Source: Citrobacter sp. Res13-Sevr-PEB04-36 (GTDB lineage: Bacteria; Pseudomonadota; Gammaproteobacteria; Enterobacterales; Enterobacteriaceae). Taken from it: DNA of 64,000 nucleotides. The translations under genes were made by a program, and so were the position numbers. Positions 1 to 6,415 of the stretch are shown here, in pieces (positions within the stretch are counted from its first letter, which is position 1; each line of letters starts with the position of its first letter). The notes under the pieces were generated by a model. The model was not told where the DNA came from. It searched no databases and saw only the letters and a program-made list of their open reading frames with translations. The DNA is taken from assembly GCF_015672735.1 (NCBI RefSeq), contig NZ_JADABY010000042.1, positions 1 to 64,000 on the forward strand. Reading direction: 5' to 3'.

Positions 1-2
1 CT

Positions 3-140
3 GAGGACTATGAAGTATCAATTACTGGGAAGGGGAAAGTGCTTGAACTGAGTTTTTGGGGGAATACGAGAAGCAAAAAAGATGCACTGGTTCTTCTTAA
101 GGATATGACTAAGTGGATGGACTCAAAAATAAGAACATAA
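3..140 (+). CDS. C-terminal end of an unidentified island gene (partial)
   Basis: An open frame enters from the left edge and ends at TAA 138-140, giving the last 45 residues of a protein. The tail is rich in Lys, Asp and Leu and ends KWMDSKIRT. It shows no motif that I recognise, so no function is proposed. The base composition is AT-rich like the following gene and unlike the chromosomal backbone to the right, which fits membership in the genomic island that ends at 1611. The next gene begins about 105 bp downstream. Confidence 0.5.
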   Translation, partial: EDYEVSITGKGKVLELSFWGNTRSKKDALVLLKDMTKWMDSKIRT

Positions 141-244
141 AGTAATATGACTGAGTGATGACGATCTTTTTTAAATTGTGGATTATTAGGCTGGTAATTG
201 AAGCGCCGAATAGACAGATATTAGAATAAAAGGAGAATATTCAA

Positions 245-1426
245 ATGATTTATCAGTGTGATACTTGCAGTAGAACGACTTTTGAGGTTAATTGTCCCTG
301 GTGTAGTGGAGTTTCGCCTGTAAAAACGTCTGCATGGGGTTCAGCATCATCGACCTCACAAGCAATAGATATACAACGTATGACACCATTGAATCCATCG
401 TTTTATCCAGAGTTTCAGTATCGTTCAAAGGGTGTTCTAAAAGATCTATTTGGGAAAAAGAAAGAGCAAACTCAGCTTAATCAATTGCTTGAAAATGTTC
501 TCGAAAAATACTCCAGTTTAAAAGATCCATATTTTACTAACTTCATTTACACTTCCAGATTCTCACATAATAATAAATCGGAAGCAGATTACTCAACAGA
601 TAATGGTACATACTCCGAATTACAACTTTTCCGTGAGGTGTTGGTCAGAAAAGGGTTCAATGAGCTTGAAGAGTTACCTGAGCTATTAGATAAATTACTC
701 CTTACCACGTCATTTAACGCTCTTTATTATGGTTTCGCTAAGGAAGTTAAACGGCATATTAAATCTACACTTACTGAATCCTTGAAGTCATGGATTGAGG
801 AAGCGGGTACCACTTTTAGGGCAGATCTTTCATTGTTTCTATTCTATATATGGAGCAATAAAATAGAGTTCTCATCAGTAGAGTTCAATGAAAAAGCGGA
901 GGCTACGCCTGGTGTTCCTTTAGTTTCATTTGATGAAGTTAAAAAATACTTAGCTGTGTGCGAACATATTTATTTTGATATTCTGGTTGATAGATTAGCT
1001 ACACGGCTCGAACATTTTAACCCTAACAAATTCGTTACCATGTATTTAGTTGATGCAATGGACGGTTTCCAGTTTGAAGATTTCCTTGTGGAAGTATTCC
1101 AGACTATGGGCTATGACGTCAAAGAAACCAAGAGAACGCAAGATCAGGGGGCAGATCTCTTCGTCACTCGATTTGGTAAGGATATGGTTATTCAGGCGAA
1201 AAATTATTCTGGTTCTGTAGGTAACTCGGCGGTGCAGCAGGTGATCTCTGCTAAAACATTCTATGGTTGTGATGAGGCGATGGTTGTGACTAATTCCTAC
1301 TTCACTCGCTCTGCGAAAGAGTTAGCTGAATCAGCCTTGGTACGTCTGATCGACAGGGATGAACTGCAAAAGTATCTGGATGATTACAATCAGAAGATAA
1401 TTGAAGATTTCCAGTCAAACTCGTAA
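245..1426 (+). CDS. Mrr-type restriction endonuclease-like protein with N-terminal zinc ribbon
   Basis: This 393-residue protein has a PD-(D/E)xK nuclease domain of the Mrr_cat type at its C-terminus (about 270-375). The visible catalytic set is Glu278 (in FEDF), Asp304 (QGADLF) and Gln317-x-Lys319 (IQAKNY), the arrangement typical of Mrr-like enzymes. The N-terminus carries CDTC...CPWC, a likely four-cysteine zinc ribbon. The middle (about 60-265) is helical-looking and unassigned. ATG 245 follows a good Shine-Dalgarno AAGGAGA at about 231-237. Mrr-family proteins typically cut modified or foreign DNA, so a defence role is plausible but inferred. The gene is AT-rich and ends about 185 bp from the tRNA-Leu att fragment, so it is the last gene of the island. 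No methyltransferase partner is visible in the window. Confidence 0.75.
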   Translation: MIYQCDTCSRTTFEVNCPWCSGVSPVKTSAWGSASSTSQAIDIQRMTPLNPSFYPEFQYRSKGVLKDLFGKKKEQTQLNQLLENVLEKYSSLKDPYFTNFIYTSRFSHNNKSEADYSTDNGTYSELQLFREVLVRKGFNELEELPELLDKLLLTTSFNALYYGFAKEVKRHIKSTLTESLKSWIEEAGTTFRADLSLFLFYIWSNKIEFSSVEFNEKAEATPGVPLVSFDEVKKYLAVCEHIYFDILVDRLATRLEHFNPNKFVTMYLVDAMDGFQFEDFLVEVFQTMGYDVKETKRTQDQGADLFVTRFGKDMVIQAKNYSGSVGNSAVQQVISAKTFYGCDEAMVVTNSYFTRSAKELAESALVRLIDRDELQKYLDDYNQKIIEDFQSNS

Positions 1427-1533
1427 CTTTGCAGTCATATAGATATAGCAAAGGACAGGTAGGCCTCCGTGAGAGGGGGACTTACCTGTGCAGATTCTGT
1501 GCTCAAAGTTATCCAAGTCTATCTATTTACTGC

Positions 1534-1568
1534 CAATTACAGTAAAATGAGTAAACAATTACAGCAAA
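1534..1568 (+). repeat. pair of 13-bp direct repeats near the island end
   Basis: CAATTACAGTAAA (1534-1546) and CAATTACAGCAAA (1556-1568) are direct copies with one mismatch, spaced 22 bp start to start. They lie about 45 bp inside the island from the tRNA-derived core at 1612. Short direct repeats flanking a core site are typical of integrase arm-binding or excisionase sites. That role is inferred from position only. Confidence 0.4.
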
Positions 1569-1611
1569 GTTTCGCAATGCACTGCTATGTAACTCATTGA
1601 TCCTGCGTAGA

Positions 1612-1667
1612 ATTTAAAATCCCTCGGCTGTAAGGCTGTGCGGGTTCAAGTCCCGCTCCGGGTACCA
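1612..1667 (+). other. leuZ: 3' fragment of tRNA-Leu (leuZ), attachment-site duplication at island end
   Basis: The 56 bases run from the anticodon loop (TTTAAAAT, anticodon UAA) through a class II long variable arm, a T-arm with GGTTCAAGTCCC, the acceptor strand and the encoded CCA end. The 5' half of the tRNA is missing, since the sequence left of 1612 cannot form the acceptor and D arms. In E. coli leuZ lies just outside yecA, and yecA is the first backbone gene here. A 3' tRNA fragment at an island border is the signature of site-specific integration into a tRNA gene. The intact leuZ and the integrase gene are therefore expected to the left, outside the window. Confidence 0.85.
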
Positions 1668-1708
1668 TGGGAAAGAGCAGAATAATCAAAGCAATAAGCA
1701 GTGTCGTG

Positions 1709-1736
1709 AAACCACCTCCGGGTGGTTTTTTTGTGC
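1709..1736 (+). terminator. terminator after the leuZ fragment
   Basis: ACCACC TCCG GGTGG followed by seven T residues forms a short GC-rich hairpin with a U-tract. It lies about 45 bp after the tRNA CCA end. It is probably the original leuZ terminator, kept on the chromosomal side of the att site. Confidence 0.7.
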
Positions 1737-1794
1737 CTGTAATTTGTTAACTCCCATCTGGATTACGTCCATGAGCAGCGTTTTCAATGAGAAT

Positions 1795-2139
1795 CTATCT
1801 GCGAATCGGCGCACCAAGCATAAAGCCTCCCCGGGCTGGATTGCTCCTGAATCCGTCGCGAGCGGGGTTGTCGTTGTGGTTCTGAAAACGGTTAAACATA
1901 ACGGGATCGCCAATGCCATCCTGAATAGCAAATGGTTGATTGATCTTATCGCGGGCTCTGAGCGTGAAACCGAAGTCATCCGTTCCACCAATGATGATGA
2001 CGCTGTTGCCGGTAGCCAGTGCAGCACTTAATTCACGCTCCCTTGCGGCCTGGTCCTGCAAGGTGTTGGCGTTAGCGCATAATGACATCATCAGCAATGC
2101 GGTAAAGATGAAGTATGAACCTACTCGTGGCCGTTTCAT
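1795..2139 (-). CDS. small secreted protein of unknown function
   Basis: This 114-residue protein begins at MKRPRVG, with an AGG-type ribosome site about 10 bases upstream. The frame stays open further upstream, but this start gives a clear signal peptide (residues about 1-24: KRPR, a hydrophobic core, then CANANT). The mature part begins with a charged helix-like stretch (DQAARERELSAALATG). A hydrophobic strand NSVIIIGG follows, and the tail is rich in Asn, Arg and Gly with a repeated NPARxGF motif (twice). I do not recognise the family. It is the first gene after the leuZ junction and is divergent from the DUF1571-like gene at 2345, with about 205 bp between them. It could belong to the same envelope-related cluster. 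Confidence 0.55.
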   Translation of the reverse strand: MKRPRVGSYFIFTALLMMSLCANANTLQDQAARERELSAALATGNSVIIIGGTDDFGFTLRARDKINQPFAIQDGIGDPVMFNRFQNHNDNPARDGFRSNPARGGFMLGAPIRR

Positions 2140-2344
2140 GATGAATGCCTGATAAAAAATGTGGCTAGTAAAGTATAGCGTTTGGTGACGCTGATATTCG
2201 TCGTAGGCATGATGAATGTTACCGTTTTGCCTGCGCAAATAATGATTATCCTGTAAGTCAGTACCGCCAAATTCCCCCCTATAATGAAAGCAGGTAACAG
2301 GTGATGATTCCTGTTTGCAGACTATGTGGATGCGGGAGGCGATC

Positions 2345-3031
2345 ATGAAAGGCATACTCTGTGCGACGGTAATGTCTGCAACGTTTCTCGTTTTTAGCGG
2401 GCTAGCGTACCCGGCGGCAGTGCGCATCGCCGTGGCGTCAGCACTGTCGCTGGATCCCATCAGCCTCGCCCAACAACGTTTTGATGAAATGCAATCGTAT
2501 CAGCTTGTTATGCGTTCCTCGTCGGCTACGCAAGAGAGCAAAATTATCCGCTATAGCTATAAAAAACCCGGCTACGTACGGATGGACTTTACCCAGCCGC
2601 ACGCTGGTGCGGTGCTGATCTATAATCCCGTAAACACTAAAGTGACGTTGTGGCCATTCGGGCTGGGAACATTGCCAGTTTTGACTCTGTCGCCTACAAA
2701 TTCATTGATCCAGGATGAGCGCGGTCACCGGGTCGATCGGTCTGACATCGGCGTTTTGTTGGGGAATATTCGCCGTTTGCAGCATGGGGGGACAACCACC
2801 ACTCTTGGCGTGGAGAATCTTTCCGGGCGTTCGGTAATGCACATCTCGGTGGTAGGGCCGGGGACAATGGCTGTTGAGGGAGTTCATCGCTATGAAGTTT
2901 GGTTAGATAACTTTCATAAACTGCCTGTCAAAGTGATGAGCTACACGCCGGAGGGTAAACCGCTGGAAACGGTGCTTATGGATGCCATGATCGTCAACCT
3001 CCGTTTTCCCGTCGATTTCTTCACGCCATAA
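2345..3031 (+). CDS. exported DUF1571/LolA-like protein
   Basis: The start is ATG 2345, because GGGAGG at 2334-2339 is well spaced and a signal peptide follows (MKGILCATVMSATFLVFSG, cleavage near the Ala-rich stretch). An earlier ATG at 2315 lacks this. The protein has 228 residues. The mature part reads like the LolA/LolB-type half-barrel seen in DUF1571 proteins: QQRFDEMQSYQLVMR, then alternating beta strands with PGYVRMDF and IYNPVNTKVTLWPF. Such proteins bind lipid or lipoprotein moieties in the periplasm, so a lipid-binding periplasmic role is inferred. The next gene starts 13 bp after the stop, suggesting co-transcription. Confidence 0.65.
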   Translation: MKGILCATVMSATFLVFSGLAYPAAVRIAVASALSLDPISLAQQRFDEMQSYQLVMRSSSATQESKIIRYSYKKPGYVRMDFTQPHAGAVLIYNPVNTKVTLWPFGLGTLPVLTLSPTNSLIQDERGHRVDRSDIGVLLGNIRRLQHGGTTTTLGVENLSGRSVMHISVVGPGTMAVEGVHRYEVWLDNFHKLPVKVMSYTPEGKPLETVLMDAMIVNLRFPVDFFTP

Positions 3032-3044
3032 GGGAGCCTGGTCC

Positions 3045-3515
3045 ATGGCCGAATATCAGTTCTTCACCGTCTGGCGGGTCGAGGCACCGCTACAGGAAGT
3101 CTGGGACGTGTTCTCTCATCCGGACCAGTGGCCTGAGTGGTGGGTAAGCCTGGAGCGAGTCATCGAGCTCAAAAAAGGCGATGGACAAGGGATCGGCGCG
3201 TTACACCGCTATACCTGGAAAGGGGCGCTGCCGTATCGTTTAACCTTTGATATCAGCGTACTGAATATTCTGCCGTGCTCTCTTCTTGAAGGGGAAGCTC
3301 GCGGTGAGGTTGAAGGTCGCGGCGTATGGTCTTTTGTGGAACTGGGTAAAGAGACTATCGTCAGGTATGACTGGAATGTTCGCACTACGCTTCGCTGGAT
3401 GAACTATCTTGCTCCGTTGGCCGCTCCCGTTTTTCGCTGGAATCACGATACGGTCATGCGCGAGGGGGCAAAGGGCTTAGCCCGAAAATTAGGCGCCTCT
3501 GTGTACATGTTTTAA
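3045..3515 (+). CDS. SRPBCC (START-like) family protein
   Basis: This 156-residue protein has the polyketide cyclase/START-like pattern: an N-terminal strand (FFTVWRVEAPLQEVWDVF), the typical HPDQWPEWW segment, several beta strands, and a long C-terminal helix (WNHDTVMREGAKGLARKL). This fold makes a hydrophobic pocket for lipids, sterols or polyketides. No signal peptide is visible, so it is probably cytoplasmic. ATG 3045 follows GGGAGCC. It lies 13 bp after the DUF1571-like gene and 241 bp before the Tat-exported transglutaminase-like gene. The ligand is unknown. Confidence 0.75.
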   Translation: MAEYQFFTVWRVEAPLQEVWDVFSHPDQWPEWWVSLERVIELKKGDGQGIGALHRYTWKGALPYRLTFDISVLNILPCSLLEGEARGEVEGRGVWSFVELGKETIVRYDWNVRTTLRWMNYLAPLAAPVFRWNHDTVMREGAKGLARKLGASVYMF

Positions 3516-3756
3516 TTTAAGGGGAGGGGAAAGGTTGGGCATCCCGCGTATTTTATGCATTCTTTGCCTTTTTTCTCGTTGCGCCTGTACTCTTGTGGTT
3601 GAAAGTGGCTTAATCGGTTCTCTTTTCATTCACAGTTAACAGGTCTGTTATTGATGAATAATCCCCATCGACTCGCCTTTTTACGCCAACGTCTGTCTGC
3701 TGTGATGATCGCCAACGCTCGCCGTGGCTTAACTCTCATAATATGGACAGACAGCA

Positions 3757-4899
3757 ATGCAACGTCGCCAGTTTCTTAAAAATAGCGTACTCCTTTCTGC
3801 CGCCGGTTTTGTCGGCCCTTCGATCGTTAGCCAGACGGTACAGGCCGCAGAGCCATTGGCTGCGCCGGTGGCGCGTCGGCGTTTTGTGTTATCACAAACC
3901 TATAAGCTGAATCCACCGCAGGGTTCGAGTGGCGTGGTGAAGTTGTGGATCCCGCTGCCAGTAGACACCGTGTTTCAACAGATGACAAACCTTGTTTTTA
4001 GCGGCAACTATAAGCAGGCATATGTCACCACCAATAACAGCTACGGTGCCAAAACGTTATTTGTCAGTTGGCCAGATTCACAGGGTGAGTTGCTGATGAA
4101 GGTCGATATTGAGATTGAAACGGCCGACTGGGAACCGCTGAAGCATGACGCGCTAAAAACCTGGCAAGTCCCGGAGCAGATTGTTTACCCGCTGGATGTT
4201 AAACCGTATCTGTTACCGACAGCGCATACCCCCGTTGATGGGCAGGTCCTGGAGACCGCGCGTAAAATCACCGGTGCTGAGCAGGATCCATTGAAAAAAG
4301 CACGCCTGATCTATGAGTGGGTTAGCCGCTATATGGAGCGTGATAATGACGTAATTGGTTGCGGGACGGGTGACGTCGCGGAAATCCTGAAAAGCGGCAA
4401 ACTCAAAGGGAAATGTACCGACATGAGTTCCGTTTTTGTGGCACTGGCTCGGGCCAGCGGTATTCCGGCGCGTGAACTGTTTGGTATCCGCCTGGGGAAA
4501 GCCAATAAGCTGGAACGCTATTCGAAAAGCGCGTTTGGTAAAGCCGACAGCGCAGGGGTTGCTGATGTCAGTGGCGGACAGCACTGTCGCGCTGAGTTCT
4601 ACCTGGCCGGTTACGGCTGGTTGCCGTGCGACCCAGCAGACGTGACCAAAATGCGTCTGGCAGAGAAAAAAAACCATCAGGATGCCGATGTCCAGGCCGT
4701 CAATGCTTACCTGTTTGGCAACTGGGAAATGAACTGGGTGGGCTTTAACTACGGACGCGATTTTGAACTGTATCCGGCAACAGAGCAGGGTGCGATGAAC
4801 AACTTTGGTTATCCTTATGCTGAAGTGGATGGCGATCCGATCAACTTCTATGACCCCAAAGCGTTCTCTTACAGCTATGTTGCAACAGAACAACGCTAA
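3757..4899 (+). CDS. Tat-exported transglutaminase-like protein
   Basis: This 380-residue protein starts with a strong twin-arginine signal (MQRRQFLKNS, then a hydrophobic stretch to SQTVQAAEP), so it should be folded before export to the periplasm. Residues about 50-150 form a beta-rich N-terminal domain (WIPLPVDTVFQQ). Residues about 170-310 are a transglutaminase-like domain with a visible triad of Cys220 (GKCTDMS), His276 (GGQHC) and Asp292 (LPCDPADV). Bacterial relatives act as cysteine peptidases or amidases on protein or peptidoglycan bonds. The substrate here is unknown. The 3' end overlaps the MerT-like gene by 23 bp, indicating tight coupling with the metal-transport-like pair. Confidence 0.8.
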   Translation: MQRRQFLKNSVLLSAAGFVGPSIVSQTVQAAEPLAAPVARRRFVLSQTYKLNPPQGSSGVVKLWIPLPVDTVFQQMTNLVFSGNYKQAYVTTNNSYGAKTLFVSWPDSQGELLMKVDIEIETADWEPLKHDALKTWQVPEQIVYPLDVKPYLLPTAHTPVDGQVLETARKITGAEQDPLKKARLIYEWVSRYMERDNDVIGCGTGDVAEILKSGKLKGKCTDMSSVFVALARASGIPARELFGIRLGKANKLERYSKSAFGKADSAGVADVSGGQHCRAEFYLAGYGWLPCDPADVTKMRLAEKKNHQDADVQAVNAYLFGNWEMNWVGFNYGRDFELYPATEQGAMNNFGYPYAEVDGDPINFYDPKAFSYSYVATEQR

Positions 4900-5233
4900 G
4901 GGGGCGGGATTAACCCTGCTGACGGCCGCTGCGGCGGCTGTCACCGCCGGTCTATGCTGCGTCGGGCCACTGTTATATCTGCTGTTTGGTATTTCGGCGG
5001 CGGGCTTTGCCGTATTCACTCAGGTTGAATTTTTACGTATTCCCCTGATGGTGCTGACCTTAGGGTTATTACTACGGGTGTTCTGGCGACTCTATTTTTC
5101 AAAACGGCTGTGGTGCACCGGGCGGTTAACCCTGACGCAGATGCGTGTTCTGTACTGGTTTGCGGTAATACTAATTTTGCCAGTGTTATTCTACCCCACG
5201 CTGGTGGCCTGGTTTTATGAGGTGTTTGAATGA
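4877..5233 (+). CDS. MerT-like inner-membrane transport protein
   Basis: ATG 4877 lies inside the end of the transglutaminase-like gene and gives 118 residues. Three membrane segments are visible (about 12-46, 53-70 and 92-114). The first contains the Cys27-Cys28 pair of GLCCVGP, characteristic of MerT/MerF mercury transporters. Classical MerT has a second cysteine pair in its cytoplasmic loop, but here only one cysteine (Cys80, KRLWCTG) is present. It overlaps the MerP-like gene by the ATGA arrangement. No merR, merA or merD is nearby, so mercury resistance is not supported as such. Transport or sensing of another thiophilic metal is possible. Confidence 0.75.
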   Translation: MLQQNNAKGAGLTLLTAAAAAVTAGLCCVGPLLYLLFGISAAGFAVFTQVEFLRIPLMVLTLGLLLRVFWRLYFSKRLWCTGRLTLTQMRVLYWFAVILILPVLFYPTLVAWFYEVFE

Positions 5234-5511
5234 AAAGAGTGACACTGCTCGTGTGTTTATTACTGCCGTTATGGGTACAGGCCGCGAATCAAAAAGTCGT
5301 GCTGGATATACAAAATATGACCTGTTCTCTGTGCGTTATTTCGGTTAACCAGGCGCTGCGCGAAACGGACGGCGTGATCAAAGCCAAGTCTTCGCTAAAG
5401 ACTCGGCAGGCAGAAGCCATCGTTCCGCAAGGTTTCTCTACCGATACGCTACTCAACGCGGTAGCGAAAACCGGATACACGGCCACGCTGAACCGTATTG
5501 AGCAACAGTAA
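5230..5511 (+). CDS. MerP-like periplasmic heavy-metal-binding protein
   Basis: This 93-residue protein has a signal peptide (MKRVTLLVCLLLPLWVQAA) and a single HMA domain. The metal site is MTCSLC (Cys32 and Cys35), and KTGYTATL stands at the end as in MerP and Atx1-type folds. Its length is close to that of MerP. Start ATG 5230 overlaps the stop of the MerT-like gene (ATGA), so the two are translationally coupled. In mer operons MerP binds the ion in the periplasm and hands it to MerT. The same division of labour is inferred here, but the metal is not known. Confidence 0.8.
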   Translation: MKRVTLLVCLLLPLWVQAANQKVVLDIQNMTCSLCVISVNQALRETDGVIKAKSSLKTRQAEAIVPQGFSTDTLLNAVAKTGYTATLNRIEQQ

Positions 5512-5512
5512 G

Positions 5513-5532
5513 CCACCTGCGGGTGGTTTTAT
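5513..5532 (+). terminator. terminator after the MerP-like gene
   Basis: CCACC TGCG GGTGG followed by TTTTATT begins 2 bases after the stop codon of the MerP-like gene. It probably ends the accessory cluster transcript. Confidence 0.6.
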
Positions 5533-5616
5533 TATGCGTGGCAGATATAATGCCCGCGATTTTGTGATCCCTTTTGTGCGTTGACTACCGGAATTACCCC
5601 CGTTTCCTGTTAACCT

Positions 5617-5646
5617 GAACAAGCGGTCTCTGTAGACCGCTTGTTC
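5617..5646. repeat. perfect 13-bp inverted repeat upstream of yecA
   Basis: GAACAAGCGGTCT, then the loop CTGT, then AGACCGCTTGTTC: a perfect 13-bp stem with a 4-base loop, about 75 bp before yecA. No T-run follows on either strand, so it is not a standard intrinsic terminator. It could be an RNA structural element or a protein-binding palindrome. Confidence 0.6.
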
Positions 5647-5719
5647 CTATTGGTATCCGTTATCCCACACGCCATGTAAGATAATCACAGGCCAGAATTA
5701 TTGACTAAGGAAAAGCGTT

Positions 5720-6385
5720 ATGAAAACGGGACCATTAAACGAGAGCGAGCTGGAATGGCTGGATGATGTACTGACCAAGTACAATACCGACAAGGCGATT
5801 CTGGATGTCTCCGAGCTGGATGGCTTGCTGACGGCGGTGCTCAGTTCACCTTTTGAAATTGAACCAGAGCAGTGGCTGGTTGCGATATGGGGCGGCGCGC
5901 AGTATGTCCCGCGCTGGTCATCCGAAAAAGAAATGGCGCGTTTTATGAACCTGGCGTTTCAGCATATGGCTGATACGGCCGATCGTCTGGATGAGTTCCC
6001 GGAGCAGTTTGAGCCGTTGTTTGGCCTGCGCGAAATTGAAGGCCATGAGCTGACGATTGTAGAGGAATGGTGCTTTGGCTATATGCGCGGCGTGGCGTTG
6101 TCGGATTGGTCCACATTACCGGATTCGTTAAAACCTGCGCTTGAGGCGATTGCTCTGCACGGGACGGAAGATAACTTCGAGGTAGTGGAAAAATTGACCC
6201 CGGAAGCGTTTGAAGAGAGCGTTGAGGCTATCCGTCTGGCGGCGCTGGATCTGCACGCGTACTGGATGGCGCACCCGCAGGAAGCCCCGACGAAGGTACC
6301 GGTTAAAGTTGATGCTAAAGTAGGGCGTAACGATCCCTGTCCGTGTGGCAGTGGTAAAAAATATAAGCAGTGCTGTCTGCACTAA
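5720..6385 (+). CDS. yecA: YecA, UPF0149 family protein with SEC-C zinc motif
   Basis: The 221-residue protein matches E. coli YecA throughout. The N-terminal UPF0149 domain (about 1-175) starts [16 protein letters not shown]. The C-terminal SEC-C motif is [18 protein letters not shown], whose Cys-x-Cys and Cys-Cys ligate zinc as in the tail of SecA. The spacer between them is rich in Pro, Val and Lys. In E. coli YecA has been linked to SecA or the ribosome through this motif. Start ATG follows AAGGAAAAGC. A shared hairpin separates it from the convergent tyrP gene. Confidence 0.95.
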   Translation: MKTGPLNESELEWLDDVLTKYNTDKAILDVSELDGLLTAVLSSPFEIEPEQWLVAIWGGAQYVPRWSSEKEMARFMNLAFQHMADTADRLDEFPEQFEPLFGLREIEGHELTIVEEWCFGYMRGVALSDWSTLPDSLKPALEAIALHGTEDNFEVVEKLTPEAFEESVEAIRLAALDLHAYWMAHPQEAPTKVPVKVDAKVGRNDPCPCGSGKKYKQCCLH

Positions 6386-6386
6386 G

Positions 6387-6414
6387 AAAAAGGGGGCGCT
6401 AAGCCCCCTTTTTC
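6387..6414. terminator. bidirectional terminator between yecA and tyrP
   Basis: AAAAAGGGGGC GCTAA GCCCCCTTTTT has A residues before and T residues after the stem. It can therefore stop transcription from yecA (+) and from tyrP (-), whose stop is at 6416. Confidence 0.8.
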
Positions 6415-6415
6415 T

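Noticed and set aside
3654-3779. 41-codon open frame before and overlapping the transglutaminase-like gene
   Set aside because: It has no good ribosome site, overlaps the next gene out of frame and has an arginine-rich composition typical of chance frames. It could be a leader peptide but nothing supports it.
4213-5019. 268-codon open frame on the minus strand
   Set aside because: It lies opposite the transglutaminase-like and MerT-like genes, whose domain motifs are clear. It has no recognisable domain or ribosome site.
4877-5511. A complete mercury-resistance (mer) operon
   Set aside because: Only MerT- and MerP-like genes are present. No merR, merA or merD is in the window, and the MerT-like protein lacks one loop cysteine.
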